From: Pandoraea norimbergensis
GTDB lineage: Bacteria > Pseudomonadota > Gammaproteobacteria > Burkholderiales > Burkholderiaceae
Reading direction: 5' to 3'
DNA length: 64,000 nucleotides
Assembly: GCF_001465545.3 (NCBI RefSeq)
Contig: NZ_CP013480.3
Span: 3,410,001 to 3,474,000, forward strand
In this document: positions 17,916-27,799 of the stretch, piece by piece
How the letters are laid out: the number at the start of each line of letters is the position of its first letter
How positions within the stretch are numbered: position 1 is the stretch's first letter
Position numbers and translations under genes: made by a program
The notes under the pieces: generated by a model
What the model was told of the DNA's origin: nothing
Seen by the model: only the letters and a program-made list of their open reading frames with translations
Database searches by the model: none

Positions 17916-20474
17916 TCAGCGGCGCGGCTTCTTTGCCGGCCCGCCTGCGCGTTTCGACGAGGCCGTTTTCCCGCCCGAGCGCTTCACGGGCGTGGGTGCG
18001 CCGCGTTCGCCGTGGGGGATCTTGACCTTTGCCGGCTTCGGTTTGGCTGCGTGCTTGCCGGCCGGGGCCAGTTGCACGCCGTTGAGCAGCGCGCCGCCCT
18101 TGGGCAGTTGACGAACCGACGGCCCTGCCCCTGCGCCCGCCGTGCCTGCTACGCCCGGCGTACCGGCGGCAGGTGTCGGCACCGGTGCGCCACCGCGCTC
18201 CGTGCGACCCGAGGTCTTGGCGAGACTGCGGGCGTTGGCTTCCTTCACCAGACGGAAGTCAATCTTGCGGGCGTCGAGGTCCACACGGCTGACTTGCACA
18301 CGAACGCGGTCCGTGAGGCGGTAGCGAATGCCGGTGCGTTCACCGCGCAGTTCGTGGCGGACTTCATCGAACTGGAAGTAATCGCTGCCCAGTTCCGTCA
18401 CGTGGACGAGGCCTTCGATGAAGAGGTCATCGAGTTGCACGAAGATACCGAACGACGTGACCGCGCTGACCGTGCCGCCGTATTCCTCGCCGAGCTTGTC
18501 GCGCATGAAGTAGCACTTGAGCCAGGCTTCCACGTCGCGCGAGGCTTCATCGGCGCGGCGTTCATTGGCCGAGCAATGCAGGCCGAGTTCTTCCCAGACT
18601 GCGTCGCGCTTCTTCGCCGAGGGCGATTTCTTGTTCTTCGCGGCCTCGTCGTCCTTTTGAAGCTTACGGGCGTGCGGCGAAATCCCGGTCGTCATATCGA
18701 CGCCTTGCGGAATCTCGGGTTCGTACTTGCGGCCGGCGAGAATTGCCTTGATCGCGCGGTGTGTGAGCAAGTCCGGATAGCGGCGAATCGGGCTCGTGAA
18801 GTGGGCGTAGGCCGGATAAGCGAGGCCGAAGTGGCCAATGTTATCGGGGCTGTAGACCGCTTGCTGCATCGAGCGGAGCAGCATCGTCTGGAGCATCGGT
18901 GCGTCGGGACGCGATTCAATCTGCGTCATCAGCTCCGAGTAGTCCGACGTTGCGGGTTCATCGCCGCCGCCGAGCGAGAGGCCGAGCGTCTTGAGGAACG
19001 TGCGCAGTACCTGAAGCTTCTCGCCCTTCGGCCCTGCGTGGATACGGTAGAGGCCGGGTTGCTTGTGACGCTTGAGGAAGTCAGCGGCGCAGACGTTCGC
19101 CGTCAGCATGCACTCCTCGATCAGGCGGTGGGCGTCGTTGCGGGTACGCGGCAGGATCTGTTCGATCTTGCCTTGCGCGTTGCAGACGATGTACGTCTCT
19201 GTCGAATCGAACTCGATGGCGCCGCGCGACTTGCGCGCTTTGGCGAGCACCTTGTACAGCTCGTAGAGATTTTGCAGATGCGGCAGCAGTGCGGCGCGGC
19301 GTTGCGCTTCCGGGCCCTTCGTGTTGCCGAGCACGGCGGCCACTTCCGTGTACGTGAGGCGTGCGGCCGAGTGAATCACGGCCTGATAGAACTGATATGC
19401 CTTCACGTCACCGGTCGGGGTAACGATTGCATCGCAGACCAGGACACAGCGATCGACGTCTGGGTTCAGCGAGCAGAGGCCATTCGAGAGTTTTTCCGGC
19501 AGCATCGGAATGACGCGGCGGGGGAAATAGACCGAGGTACTGCGCGTGAGCGCGTCGGCGTCGAGCGGGCCGCCCGAGGTGACGTAATGTGAAACGTCGG
19601 CGATGGCGACGATCAGGCGGAAGCCGTTGGCGCGACCGATCTTGACGGGTTCACAGTAGACCGCGTCGTCGAAGTCGCGGGCGTCTTCACCGTCGATCGT
19701 GACGAGGGGCACATCGCGCAGGTCGACGCGGTGGCGCAGGTCTGGGGCGCGAACTTCGTCGGGGAGCGCACCGGCGGCGGCGAGGGCTTCGGGTGAGAAC
19801 TGATGGGGCACGCCGTATTTACGGACGGCGATTTCGATTTCCATGCCGGGGTCATCGATATCGCCGAGCACTTCCGAGACGCGGCCGATGGGTTGGCTGT
19901 AGCGGCTGGGGTAATCGGTGAGTTCGACCGAAACGACTTGTCCGACCTTCGCTTTGCCTTGCGAGCGGGGTGGGATGAGGATGTCGTGCCCGATGCGTTT
20001 GTCTTCCGGGGCGACGACCATCACACCGTTCTCGTTGAGAAGGCGGCCGATGACGTGCGTGTTGGCGCGGCTGACGACTTCGACGATGTGTCCTTCTGGT
20101 CGGCCGCGGCGATCATAGCCGGCGACGCGCAGGAGGACGCGATCGTTGTGCATGACCTTCTTCATCTCTTCCGTGGGGAGATAGAGGTCATCGCCATCGT
20201 CGTCGCGCACGGCGAAGCCGTAGCCATCGCGGTGGCCGATGACACGGCCGGCGATGAAATTCGAGGGGTGAGTCAGTTGATAGTAACCACGGCGATCGAG
20301 ACGGATTTGGTCATCGCGTTCCATGGCGGCGAGGCGCTTAAAGAAGCCTTCGCGTTCTTGCTTTTTGATGGCCAGGGCTTCGGCGATATCGTTGGCGGAC
20401 AGCGCGGAATCGGCGGTGCGCAGTACACCGAGGATTTCTTCGCGGCTCGGAATCGGATAGGGATATTTGCTCAA
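17916..20474 (-). CDS. rnr: Ribonuclease R
   Basis: 852 residues. Order: N-terminal helix-turn-helix-like region (MSKYPYPIPSREEILGVLRT), cold-shock domains (about 80-240), the RNB catalytic domain with the metal-binding aspartates in IDGEDARDFDDAVYCE (about 275-290), and an S1 domain near 650-730 (GEEYGGTVSAVTSFGIFVQL). A basic, alanine/glycine/lysine-rich tail of about 110 residues follows. RNase R is a processive 3'-5' exonuclease that degrades structured RNA and acts with tmRNA in mRNA decay. The tail is longer and lower in complexity than in E. coli. First gene of rnr-rlmB. Confidence 0.97.
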   Translation of the reverse strand: MSKYPYPIPSREEILGVLRTADSALSANDIAEALAIKKQEREGFFKRLAAMERDDQIRLDRRGYYQLTHPSNFIAGRVIGHRDGYGFAVRDDDGDDLYLPTEEMKKVMHNDRVLLRVAGYDRRGRPEGHIVEVVSRANTHVIGRLLNENGVMVVAPEDKRIGHDILIPPRSQGKAKVGQVVSVELTDYPSRYSQPIGRVSEVLGDIDDPGMEIEIAVRKYGVPHQFSPEALAAAGALPDEVRAPDLRHRVDLRDVPLVTIDGEDARDFDDAVYCEPVKIGRANGFRLIVAIADVSHYVTSGGPLDADALTRSTSVYFPRRVIPMLPEKLSNGLCSLNPDVDRCVLVCDAIVTPTGDVKAYQFYQAVIHSAARLTYTEVAAVLGNTKGPEAQRRAALLPHLQNLYELYKVLAKARKSRGAIEFDSTETYIVCNAQGKIEQILPRTRNDAHRLIEECMLTANVCAADFLKRHKQPGLYRIHAGPKGEKLQVLRTFLKTLGLSLGGGDEPATSDYSELMTQIESRPDAPMLQTMLLRSMQQAVYSPDNIGHFGLAYPAYAHFTSPIRRYPDLLTHRAIKAILAGRKYEPEIPQGVDMTTGISPHARKLQKDDEAAKNKKSPSAKKRDAVWEELGLHCSANERRADEASRDVEAWLKCYFMRDKLGEEYGGTVSAVTSFGIFVQLDDLFIEGLVHVTELGSDYFQFDEVRHELRGERTGIRYRLTDRVRVQVSRVDLDARKIDFRLVKEANARSLAKTSGRTERGGAPVPTPAAGTPGVAGTAGAGAGPSVRQLPKGGALLNGVQLAPAGKHAAKPKPAKVKIPHGERGAPTPVKRSGGKTASSKRAGGPAKKPRR

Positions 20475-20762
20475 AGGTCGGTAGCGTTACTGTGCCGGTT
20501 GAGTCCGGCCGAGCGGCGCACCATGCGCCCTACGGTCCGTGGTGATGTTCGCGCCTCTGTAAAGGGGGTGACTGTGGCGAGAACAAGGACAATCATACGG
20601 CAAACCTTGCGAAAACTGCCACCTGTGCGGATTTTGGTTTTTGCTTGGGGGTTGGGTGGGGAGTTTGAAATTTTTTTGTACGGAAGTGTTGACAGTGCGG
20701 AGGTGCATGCGCATAATCTCACTTCTTCGCAGCGAGCACGCAAAAACGAGTGAGCTGACGAT
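20475..20762. other. Intergenic region between rnr and tRNA-Leu copy 1
   Basis: Holds the divergent rnr upstream region and the tRNA-Leu promoter (20689-20717). No protein gene is supported. Apparent reading frames running leftward through here start inside the tRNA and are artefacts. Confidence 0.6.
20689..20717 (+). promoter_or_regulatory. Sigma-70 promoter of tRNA-Leu copy 1
   Basis: TTGACA at 20689-20694, a 17-base spacer and CATAAT at 20712-20717. Both boxes and the spacing are close to consensus. The second copy has identical boxes and spacing but an unrelated spacer sequence. Confidence 0.85.
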
Positions 20763-20847
<85 letters not shown>

Positions 20848-20854
20848 AGACAAG

Positions 20855-20889
20855 AAAAGGCAGATGATCGAAAGATCATCTGCCTTTTT
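20855..20889 (+). terminator. Terminator of tRNA-Leu copy 1
   Basis: Stem AAGGCAGATGATC / GATCATCTGCCTT with GAAA tetraloop and a T-run, eight bases after the CCA end. Confidence 0.92.
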
Positions 20890-20894
20890 GTTTT

Positions 20895-21011
20895 GGCGCC
20901 CAGAAAGCAATGTGCTAATGCACATTGCGTGGGGACTCGAAAGGCATCGCATGCAGGCGATGCCGGGGTCGCGCGGAGTGTGACCGAGTCCTCTCGGTGC
21001 CGGGAGGCGCC
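20895..21011 (+). ncRNA. Candidate structured RNA element, copy 1 (117 nt)
   Basis: Closed by GGCGCC (20895-20900) with GGCGCC (21006-21011). Inside are a 9-bp hairpin GCAATGTGC / GCACATTGC with loop TAAT (20907-20928), and a stem GGACTCG / CGAGTCC (20933-20991) enclosing GGCATCGC / GCGATGCC (20943-20964). Copy 2 differs at three positions: one changes a closing G-C pair to G-U on this strand, and two turn a mismatched A/G next to the inner stem into a T/A pair. This supports structure but is weak evidence. No promoter of its own is seen and it lies after a terminator; it could also be a remnant. Confidence 0.4.
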
Positions 21012-21070
21012 GTATGGGCGGATGAGGCAAGCGCTGATCGTGGGCCAGAACTCCCGGTGTTAGCAAGTGT

Positions 21071-23284
21071 TTAAGTCCTCATCACCTTCTCAACCGTAAT
21101 CGGCAGATCCCGCACGCGTTTCCCGGTAGCGTGAAACACCGCATTCGCCACAGCAGCGGCCAATCCAGTAATCCCAATTTCCCCGATCCCTCTCACCCCA
21201 AACTCATTGAGTGCAAGGTCAGGGTAATCAAGAAGAATGACGTTGATATTGGGTTGATCGGCGTGAACGGGGACGAGGTATTCGGCGAAGCTGTTATTGG
21301 CTGGGAGTCCGGAGTGGGGATCGTAGTCGGTGGCTTCGAAGAGGGCCATGCCGATGCCCATGACGATGGCGCCTTCCACCTGATTTCGGGCGGTAAGCGG
21401 ATTCACGATCTTGCCGACATCGATTGCGCTGACCACACGAGAAACGCGCAGGTGGGAAATACCGGGATCGAAGCGGACTTCCACAAAATGGGCGCCGAAG
21501 CTACGGAAGGAGACTTTGCCTTCTGGGGCGCCGCCGGTGGCGCCATCGCCGATGGCGAGACCGAGCCGCAGTTCTTTGAGCGCGTCGCCGAACGGCACGT
21601 GTTTCCCGCGATAGACCAGCGCGCCGTCCACAAACTGCACCTCTTCCGCTTTCGCCCCGGCAAACGCGCCCTTCCCTGCGACCGCATACGAAGTGAGTTG
21701 CCCGATAGCGTTGCGTGTCGCCGCAGCAACCGCGGGCATCACACTCGCCGTCGCCCATGAGCCACCGGAGAGCGGTGCTGCGGGCATAGCCGAGTCGGCG
21801 AGCTTCACATCAATTTTCTCGATAGCGACCCCGGTCAAATCCGCCACCGTCTGCGCGACCACCGTATACGTCCCGGTGCCGATATCTTGAACAGCGCAGG
21901 TCACCTCCACCGTCCCATCCGCGCGCAGCATCACGCGGGCCCGCGCAGGTGTACGCATCGCATCCCAGCTACAGGCGGCCATGCCCATGCCGATGACTTC
22001 ATCGCCGTCTCGCATGGAGGCAACACGGGCGTCTCGTCGTTGCCACCCAAACGCAGCCGCCCCTTGCACAATCGCTTCACGAAGATGATTACTCGACCAG
22101 GGAAGATTGGCGCTTTCATCCCGAGTAGAAATATTACGCAGGCGAAATTCCAGCGGATCGAGACCGGCGGCGAGCGCCATCTCATCTACTGCCGACTCGA
22201 GCGCGAACAATCCCGGCGCAGCACCGGGCGCGCGCATGGAAGTCGGCGCGCCTTGGTGCACCCGCGTCGTATGGTGGCTCACCAGAACATTGGCGCAGCC
22301 ATAAAGACTCTTCGACATTCCCCCGCAGTTCTCGGTGAAATTATCGACAAACGCCTGCGTCGAAATCGACTCATGTCGTAGCGAAACAAGCTTCCCGTCC
22401 GCATCCGTCGCGAGTCTCAGCCGCTGCTCCGTTTGCGGCCGATGCCCGGTCGTCGTAAACATCTGCGCGCGCGGCACGAGCAACTTCACCGGCCGTCCGA
22501 CTTCGCGAGAAACCGCGGCCGCGGCAATCGAATGCGGCCAAATAAACAGTTTCGAGCCGAAGCCGGAGCCGATAAACGGCGCCTCGACAACCACACGTTC
22601 CGGATCGAGTCCGAACACGCGGGCAATCGTATTGCGATGCACGGTGACGCCTTGCGTCGCCTCATAGAGATGCAAACTCCCATCGCGCCACTGCGCCGTA
22701 GTCGCATGCATTTCCATCGGGTTGTGGGTTTCCACCGGCGTGCGATAAACCACATCCACACGGCGCACTGCGTTATTGAATGCGGCGGCGGCGTCACCAC
22801 GCTGGTGCCCTCGCCCGCCGTCTTGCGTGCCGTTGCGGGCGACGCCTTGCTCGAGACTCGTGAGCGGCGCTTCTTTCAGATAATCCACCCGCACCCGATA
22901 CGCCGCTTCACGCGCGTGCTCAAATGTATCGGCCACCACCAGCGCGACAAACTGTCCGGCGTAGTAGACCTTGTCATCTTCGAACGGCAGCCGGTGCTCG
23001 TCGGTAATCGACGCTTCGAGAATCGCGTTGAATCCGCCGCCACGTTGCGGCACGCGAAAGAGCGTCGGGAAGTGATCGTGATGAAAGATATCGACGACAC
23101 CGGGTACGCGCCGCGCGTCGCGCACATCGATGCTGCGAACCGTGCCGCGCGCCACGGTTGAGAACACGCCGTACGCATAGCAGAGCCCGGGAGGATGCCA
23201 ATCTGCGGCGTAATGCGCGGCACCGGTGACTTTCTTGCGGCCGTCGATGCGACGAATCGGCTGACCGATCGTGGGCGTCGTCAT
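21071..23284 (-). CDS. paoC: Molybdopterin-binding large subunit of xanthine-dehydrogenase-family aldehyde oxidoreductase (PaoC-like)
   Basis: 737 residues, against about 732 for PaoC of E. coli. It has the aldehyde-oxidase hammerhead domain (first 140 residues) and the molybdopterin-binding domain, with GSGFGSKLFIWPHSIAAAA and, near the C terminus, EFGVRGIGEIGITGLAAAVA, where the active-site glutamate sits in GIGEIG. It oxidises aldehydes to carboxylic acids in the periplasm using MCD cofactor. It overlaps the FAD subunit gene by 4 bp. The maturation chaperone gene paoD, normally next in line, is not here; the gene is followed by the tRNA repeat. Confidence 0.9.
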   Translation of the reverse strand: MTTPTIGQPIRRIDGRKKVTGAAHYAADWHPPGLCYAYGVFSTVARGTVRSIDVRDARRVPGVVDIFHHDHFPTLFRVPQRGGGFNAILEASITDEHRLPFEDDKVYYAGQFVALVVADTFEHAREAAYRVRVDYLKEAPLTSLEQGVARNGTQDGGRGHQRGDAAAAFNNAVRRVDVVYRTPVETHNPMEMHATTAQWRDGSLHLYEATQGVTVHRNTIARVFGLDPERVVVEAPFIGSGFGSKLFIWPHSIAAAAVSREVGRPVKLLVPRAQMFTTTGHRPQTEQRLRLATDADGKLVSLRHESISTQAFVDNFTENCGGMSKSLYGCANVLVSHHTTRVHQGAPTSMRAPGAAPGLFALESAVDEMALAAGLDPLEFRLRNISTRDESANLPWSSNHLREAIVQGAAAFGWQRRDARVASMRDGDEVIGMGMAACSWDAMRTPARARVMLRADGTVEVTCAVQDIGTGTYTVVAQTVADLTGVAIEKIDVKLADSAMPAAPLSGGSWATASVMPAVAAATRNAIGQLTSYAVAGKGAFAGAKAEEVQFVDGALVYRGKHVPFGDALKELRLGLAIGDGATGGAPEGKVSFRSFGAHFVEVRFDPGISHLRVSRVVSAIDVGKIVNPLTARNQVEGAIVMGIGMALFEATDYDPHSGLPANNSFAEYLVPVHADQPNINVILLDYPDLALNEFGVRGIGEIGITGLAAAVANAVFHATGKRVRDLPITVEKVMRT

Positions 23285-24309
23285 ACCGTACCTCCCGCAG
23301 CGAGTCGAGACAGATTTCGGACGATGGCCTGTTCGCAGAGTGCGATCTTGTAGCCGTTCTGTCCGTAGTCATGGGCACCTTCCAGCGCCGCCGCTGCCGC
23401 CCGTTGCCACAACGCAGGCGACGCTTGCCCGCCCCGCAGCACTTGTTCGGCCTGCATGGCGCGCCATGGCTTCGTCGCCACGCCGCCGAGCGCCACCCGC
23501 GCGTCGCGCACCACACCCCCATCGAGCGACAGAATCACGGCACAAGACGCCAGTGCGAATTGATAGGACGCCCGGTCCCGGCGCTTCAGATAGGCACCTC
23601 GCGCGTTCGCGAGCGGCGCGTCGAGCGTCACATGCGTAATGATTTCGTCGTCGAGGAGTGCATGTTCGCGCCAAGGCGTGTCGCCGGGCAGCTGATGGAA
23701 ATCGGCGAATGCGATATCCCGCTCGCCTGCCGCGCCTTGCACGTGCACCGTCGCGCCGATGGCGGCCATCGCCACGCACATGTCGGAAGGATGCGCTGCG
23801 ATGCATTGCGCGCTACCACCCAGCACCGCGTGCAGACTGCGGTGGTGCCCGCTGATAGCAGCACATCCTGAACCCGGCTCGCGCTTATTGCACGGCGATA
23901 CGCCGTCGCGGAAATAGCCGCATCGCACGCGCTGCATCACATTCCCGGCCGTCGTCGCCTTGTTACGCAGCGCGGTGCTCGCGCCACTCAGCAGCGCCTG
24001 TGACAGCACCGGGTAATCGCGCACGACATTCGGGTCATAGGCCAGCGTCGTATTCGTCACCAGTGCGCCGATGCGCAGTCGCCCGTCGGGCAGCCGCTCG
24101 ATCCGATCCATGCCCAGCCGATGAATATCGATCACGCGGGCCGGCCGCATCACATCGAGTTTGACGAGGTCAAGCAACGTCGTGCCGCCTGCGAGATAAA
24201 CACCCTCGCCCACCACCATGGCGGCATTCTGTGGCGTGGTGTGTGCCGTCGCGTGGACGCTGATCGCCTGCGCGAGACTTTGTGGCCGGATGAATTCGAA
24301 CTGTCGCAT
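23281..24309 (-). CDS. paoB: FAD-binding subunit of aldehyde oxidoreductase (PaoB-like)
   Basis: 342 residues (PaoB is about 318). The FAD-binding motif is in VYLAGGTTLLDLVKLDVMRP (about residue 50). A cysteine cluster, RCGYFRDGVSPCNKREPGSG followed by C, plus a C in QCIAAHPSDMC, matches the extra [4Fe-4S] site that marks PaoB-type subunits. It passes electrons between the molybdenum and the electron acceptor. Order and 4-5 bp spacing with paoA and paoC show one operon. Confidence 0.9.
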   Translation of the reverse strand: MRQFEFIRPQSLAQAISVHATAHTTPQNAAMVVGEGVYLAGGTTLLDLVKLDVMRPARVIDIHRLGMDRIERLPDGRLRIGALVTNTTLAYDPNVVRDYPVLSQALLSGASTALRNKATTAGNVMQRVRCGYFRDGVSPCNKREPGSGCAAISGHHRSLHAVLGGSAQCIAAHPSDMCVAMAAIGATVHVQGAAGERDIAFADFHQLPGDTPWREHALLDDEIITHVTLDAPLANARGAYLKRRDRASYQFALASCAVILSLDGGVVRDARVALGGVATKPWRAMQAEQVLRGGQASPALWQRAAAAALEGAHDYGQNGYKIALCEQAIVRNLSRLAAGGTV

Positions 24310-24314
24310 GGTGC

Positions 24315-25094
24315 TTAGCCTCTCATGCGCGAGCGCGCATCCTGAATGGCCGCGAGGATGTTGCGATAGGCGCCGCAGCGACAGATATTGCCGCTCATGG
24401 CTTCGCGCACGGCCGCGTCGTCGCGACCGATGCGTTTATCGGCGAGTATCCCGACCGCGCTCATGATCTGACCGGACGTGCAATAGCCGCATTGATAGGC
24501 GTCGTGCTCCCAGAACGCCGCTTGCACCGGGTGCAGCGTGTCGCCGCGCGCGAGACCCTCGATGGTAGTGACGGCGTCACCCTCGTGCATCAGTGCCAGC
24601 GAGAGACATGAATTGATCGATACGCCGTTGACGTGCACCGTGCAGGCGCCGCACTGGCCGTGATCACAGCCCTTCTTCGTACCGGTGAGTTGAAGTTGAT
24701 CGCGCAGCACATCGAGCAGGATGGCGTTCGGCGCCACATGCAGCGCGCGACGCTGGCCGTTCACCGTCAGCGTGAGGGGCTCGCCCTCGACAGGCGCCGC
24801 AGCACCGGCGTTGGCGCTTGTGCTGGCGATGGCATTCCCGTCAGTGGTTTGCGCGTGGGCATTAGGCAGCCATGCGGCGCTGGCGCCGGCAAGGCTCGAC
24901 GCGCCGAGCGACTTCAGAAAACGGCGGCGTCCGGCGGGATCGGCCACGGCGGCAGCAGCGTGAGCGGCTGCCGTGGGCGGCGATGGTGGATGGACGGAAG
25001 CATGCGGCGACTGCGGGTGTTGATGGCCATCATGTGAGCCATTGGCGTGGCTGGAACATGAGGCATGGGGGGAATGGCAAGCATGTTCCTTCAT
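24315..25094 (-). CDS. paoA: [2Fe-2S] subunit of aldehyde oxidoreductase with His-rich N terminus and Tat motif (PaoA-like)
   Basis: 259 residues from the ATG at 25094, chosen for the GGGAGG upstream. An unusual first 50 residues hold 10 histidines and two cysteines. A twin-arginine motif [16 protein letters not shown] follows, then an export region ending in NAHAQ. The mature part has a plant-type [2Fe-2S] site ([16 protein letters not shown]) and a second cluster ([12 protein letters not shown] and [12 protein letters not shown]). The Tat signal would carry the folded complex to the periplasm, as in E. coli PaoABC. A histidine-rich stretch ahead of the Tat motif is not usual; it may bind metal or be trimmed. 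Confidence 0.88.
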   Translation of the reverse strand: MKEHACHSPHASCSSHANGSHDGHQHPQSPHASVHPPSPPTAAAHAAAAVADPAGRRRFLKSLGASSLAGASAAWLPNAHAQTTDGNAIASTSANAGAAAPVEGEPLTLTVNGQRRALHVAPNAILLDVLRDQLQLTGTKKGCDHGQCGACTVHVNGVSINSCLSLALMHEGDAVTTIEGLARGDTLHPVQAAFWEHDAYQCGYCTSGQIMSAVGILADKRIGRDDAAVREAMSGNICRCGAYRNILAAIQDARSRMRG

Positions 25095-25289
25095 CGAGAG
25101 GCCTCCCTGAGGGCAATCGTTGAGGATGGCGACCGGTCGCCGCAAATCCATTCGAGCACTATAGAGAAAGCTTGCGCGGCTTGCAGGTGTCAGGAAACCG
25201 CCATCCTGACGTCATCTGACGCGCGCTGCGAGGGTTTGCGCACACATGCGGCGATGACTGCGCGCTCACCGCATGCTTCGGGTTTGTGG

Positions 25290-26291
25290 TTATAACTTCG
25301 CGTCGCGCAGGCGGGGTGCCATGAATTCTGGTCCTATTGGCGAAGTCACGTATTTCGCGAGAATTTCGTCGATATCGGTGAGATCCTGCGCGCAGAGTTG
25401 CCAGCCGAAGGCATCGTGAACGCCATCGAGCTGATCCGGGCGGCGCGCGCCCCACAGGGCAATCGTCGGTCCTTGATCGAGCACCCAGCGAATGGCCAGT
25501 GCGAGCACCGACTTGCCGTGACGCGCCTTAGCGAAGTCCTTGAGTGCATTCACGGCAGCCAGATATTGGTCAAACCGTGGCGCTTGAAACTTCGGGTCGG
25601 ACTTGCGCAGATCGTCGCCTTCGAACGTCGTGTTTTCGTTCATGCGTCCCGAGAGCAGACCGCGGCAAAGCGCACCGTAGGCCAGCACGACGAGCGTCTC
25701 GCGCTTGGCATACGGGAGCACATCGGCGTCGATCGCCCGTTCGAACAAGTTATACGGCGGCTGCACGGCGGCGAGCGGTGCTGCGCGGCGGAACGTATCC
25801 ATTTGTGCGGGCGAGAAATTGCTGACACCGATCGCGCGGATCTTGCCGGATTCACGCAGTTTTTCCAGCGCGGCGGCCGTCTCATCGAATGGGACAAGCG
25901 TATCTGGCCAGTGCACTTGATAGAGGTCGATGTAATCCGTGCGAAGGCGGCGCAGCGAGTCCTCGACTTCCTTCTGAATACGAGCGGGCGTCGAGTTACG
26001 GCGAATGCCGGCGTCGCCCCACGCCAGCGCGACTTTCGTGGCAATCACGGCCTTGTCGCGCAGGCCTTCGAGGGCGCGGCCGACGATCTCTTCCGAGTGG
26101 CCGAAGCCATAAACCGGGGCCGTATCGATCAGGTTGATACCGCGCTCCACTGCGCTGCGAATCGTGGCGACCGAGGCGATGTCGTCGGCGCCGCCCCACA
26201 TGGCGCCGCCGATGGCCCACGTCCCCAGGCCGATGCGGCTGACGGGCGTATCGATGCCTGCGATGTGTAGCGTTTCTGTCACGTCCTTCAT
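25290..26291 (-). CDS. Aldo/keto reductase
   Basis: 333 residues from the ATG at 26291 (GGGAGG nine bases upstream). AKR TIM-barrel with the catalytic tetrad: D and Y in LIDTAPVYGFGHSEE (about 46-60), K in VIATKVALAW, and H in YQVHWPDTLVPFDE. The GVSNFSPAQM segment and C-terminal NADPH site match the AKR13/YajO-like group. It reduces carbonyls with NADPH; the natural substrate is unknown. It is divergent from the LysR gene at 26427, a likely regulator. Confidence 0.93.
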   Translation of the reverse strand: MKDVTETLHIAGIDTPVSRIGLGTWAIGGAMWGGADDIASVATIRSAVERGINLIDTAPVYGFGHSEEIVGRALEGLRDKAVIATKVALAWGDAGIRRNSTPARIQKEVEDSLRRLRTDYIDLYQVHWPDTLVPFDETAAALEKLRESGKIRAIGVSNFSPAQMDTFRRAAPLAAVQPPYNLFERAIDADVLPYAKRETLVVLAYGALCRGLLSGRMNENTTFEGDDLRKSDPKFQAPRFDQYLAAVNALKDFAKARHGKSVLALAIRWVLDQGPTIALWGARRPDQLDGVHDAFGWQLCAQDLTDIDEILAKYVTSPIGPEFMAPRLRDAKL

Positions 26292-26426
26292 AGAGCGACC
26301 TCCCGAAAACATGTAATTCTGTAGAATTTAGCTCATAAAAAATTGAGTATTATTCAACGAACGCTTAACTCGTTGTCCGTGCTCGACGTTTCTGGTTTTG
26401 GATATTTGATACTTGTTGGGACCTAC

Positions 26427-27341
26427 ATGCCTGCTTTCACTCGCGGCGAGCTTGCCGATCTGAACGTTTTCGTCACCATCTGCCGCCGGCAGAGTTTTCG
26501 GGAGGCCGCCACCGAGTTGGGCGTGACCACATCGGCGTTGAGCCATGCCATGCGCAACCTTGAGGCACGTTTGGGGGTGAAGTTGCTCAACCGCACCAGC
26601 CGGTCCGTGTCACCGACGGCGGCGGGTGCGGCGTTGGCGAAAGAACTGGAGCAGGGGCTTGAGCAGATTGCCTCGGCGATCGGGGCATTGGATCGCTATC
26701 GTGCGTCACCGGCGGGTCGTTTGCGTTTGAATGTTCCGCGCGATGCGGCGCGGCTGTTACTCGACCCGATCTTGCCGCGATTTGTGGCGGCGTATCCGGA
26801 CATCGAGTTGGACATCACCGTCGACGATCGGATGCTTGATATCGTGGCCGAGGGATTCGATGCGGGGATGCGGTATGGCGACACCGTACCGGGCGACATG
26901 ATTGCGACGCCGTTGACGCCATCGTTGAAGTGGATTGTGGTGGCATCGCCTGCGTATTTGGCGCGGCATGGGCGGCCGAAATTGCCGCAAGATTTGTTAT
27001 CGCACAATTGCATTCGGATGCGGTTAGGCGACAACTCGCTGTACAAGTGGGAATTGGGGAATGGGTCGAATGCGATCGAGCTGGACGTACCGGGGGCGTT
27101 GAGCATCAACGAGACCGATGGTGTTGTGGCGGCGGCGTTGGGTGGGTTGGGGTTGGGTTATGTGCTTGAGCAGAATGTGAGAGCGGAATTGGCGGCGGGC
27201 ACATTAGAGGCGGTGTTAAGTGATTGGGCGGTGGATGGGCCGCCGTTGTCGATGTATTACCCGAGTCGCCGGCAGACGTTGCCTGGGTTGCGGCACTTGA
27301 TCGACATGATTCGATCTGAGCATATGGGGCGAGCGGCTTGA
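26427..27341 (+). CDS. LysR-family transcriptional regulator
   Basis: 304 residues if started at the ATG at 26427 (MPAFTRGELADLNVFVTICR), where the helix-turn-helix begins at the usual place; a start at 26343 would add 28 unconserved residues. No strong ribosome binding site precedes either. The helix-turn-helix is SFREAATELGVTTSALSHAM, and the effector domain resembles regulators next to aldo/keto reductases. Codon use in the 3' half is richer in G/T-ending and AT codons than the neighbours, hinting at a different origin. Confidence 0.9.
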   Translation: MPAFTRGELADLNVFVTICRRQSFREAATELGVTTSALSHAMRNLEARLGVKLLNRTSRSVSPTAAGAALAKELEQGLEQIASAIGALDRYRASPAGRLRLNVPRDAARLLLDPILPRFVAAYPDIELDITVDDRMLDIVAEGFDAGMRYGDTVPGDMIATPLTPSLKWIVVASPAYLARHGRPKLPQDLLSHNCIRMRLGDNSLYKWELGNGSNAIELDVPGALSINETDGVVAAALGGLGLGYVLEQNVRAELAAGTLEAVLSDWAVDGPPLSMYYPSRRQTLPGLRHLIDMIRSEHMGRAA

Positions 27342-27423
27342 GGAAGTGTGGATGTGAGTGGGTGCTTTATGAGGTGAGTTAAAGAGAAGCTGGGGGTGTT
27401 GATGACTTTTTCATTAAACCCTA

Positions 27424-27452
27424 TTGACAGCATGTGAGGGTCTCGGCATAAT
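27424..27452 (+). promoter_or_regulatory. Sigma-70 promoter of tRNA-Leu copy 2
   Basis: TTGACA at 27424-27429, 17-base spacer, CATAAT at 27447-27452. The boxes match copy 1 exactly, while the spacer does not. Confidence 0.85.
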
Positions 27453-27497
27453 CTCACTTCTTCGCAGCGAGCACGCAAAAACGAGTGAGCGGGCGAT

Positions 27498-27582
<85 letters not shown>

Positions 27583-27589
27583 AGACAAA

Positions 27590-27625
27590 GAAAGGCAGAT
27601 GATCGAAAGATCATCTGCCTTTTTG
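27590..27625 (+). terminator. Terminator of tRNA-Leu copy 2
   Basis: Same GAAA-looped stem and T-run as in copy 1. One A/G order change lies before the stem. Confidence 0.92.
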
Positions 27626-27629
27626 TTTT

Positions 27630-27746
27630 GGTGCCCAGAAAGCAATGTGCTAATGCACATTGCGTGGGGACTCGAAAGGCATCGCTTGCAAGCGATGCCG
27701 GGGTCGCGCGGAGTGTGACCGAGTCCTCTCGGTGCCGGGAGGCGCC
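27630..27746 (+). ncRNA. Candidate structured RNA element, copy 2 (117 nt)
   Basis: Same layout as 20895-21011. The closing stem is GGTGCC / GGCGCC (one G-U), and the inner hairpin is GGCATCGCTTG / CAAGCGATGCC, a longer perfect palindrome than in copy 1. Function unknown. Confidence 0.4.
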
Positions 27747-27799
27747 GTATGGGCGGATGAGGTTGCCGCTGACCGTGGGCCAGCAAAGCGCAACGCCGC

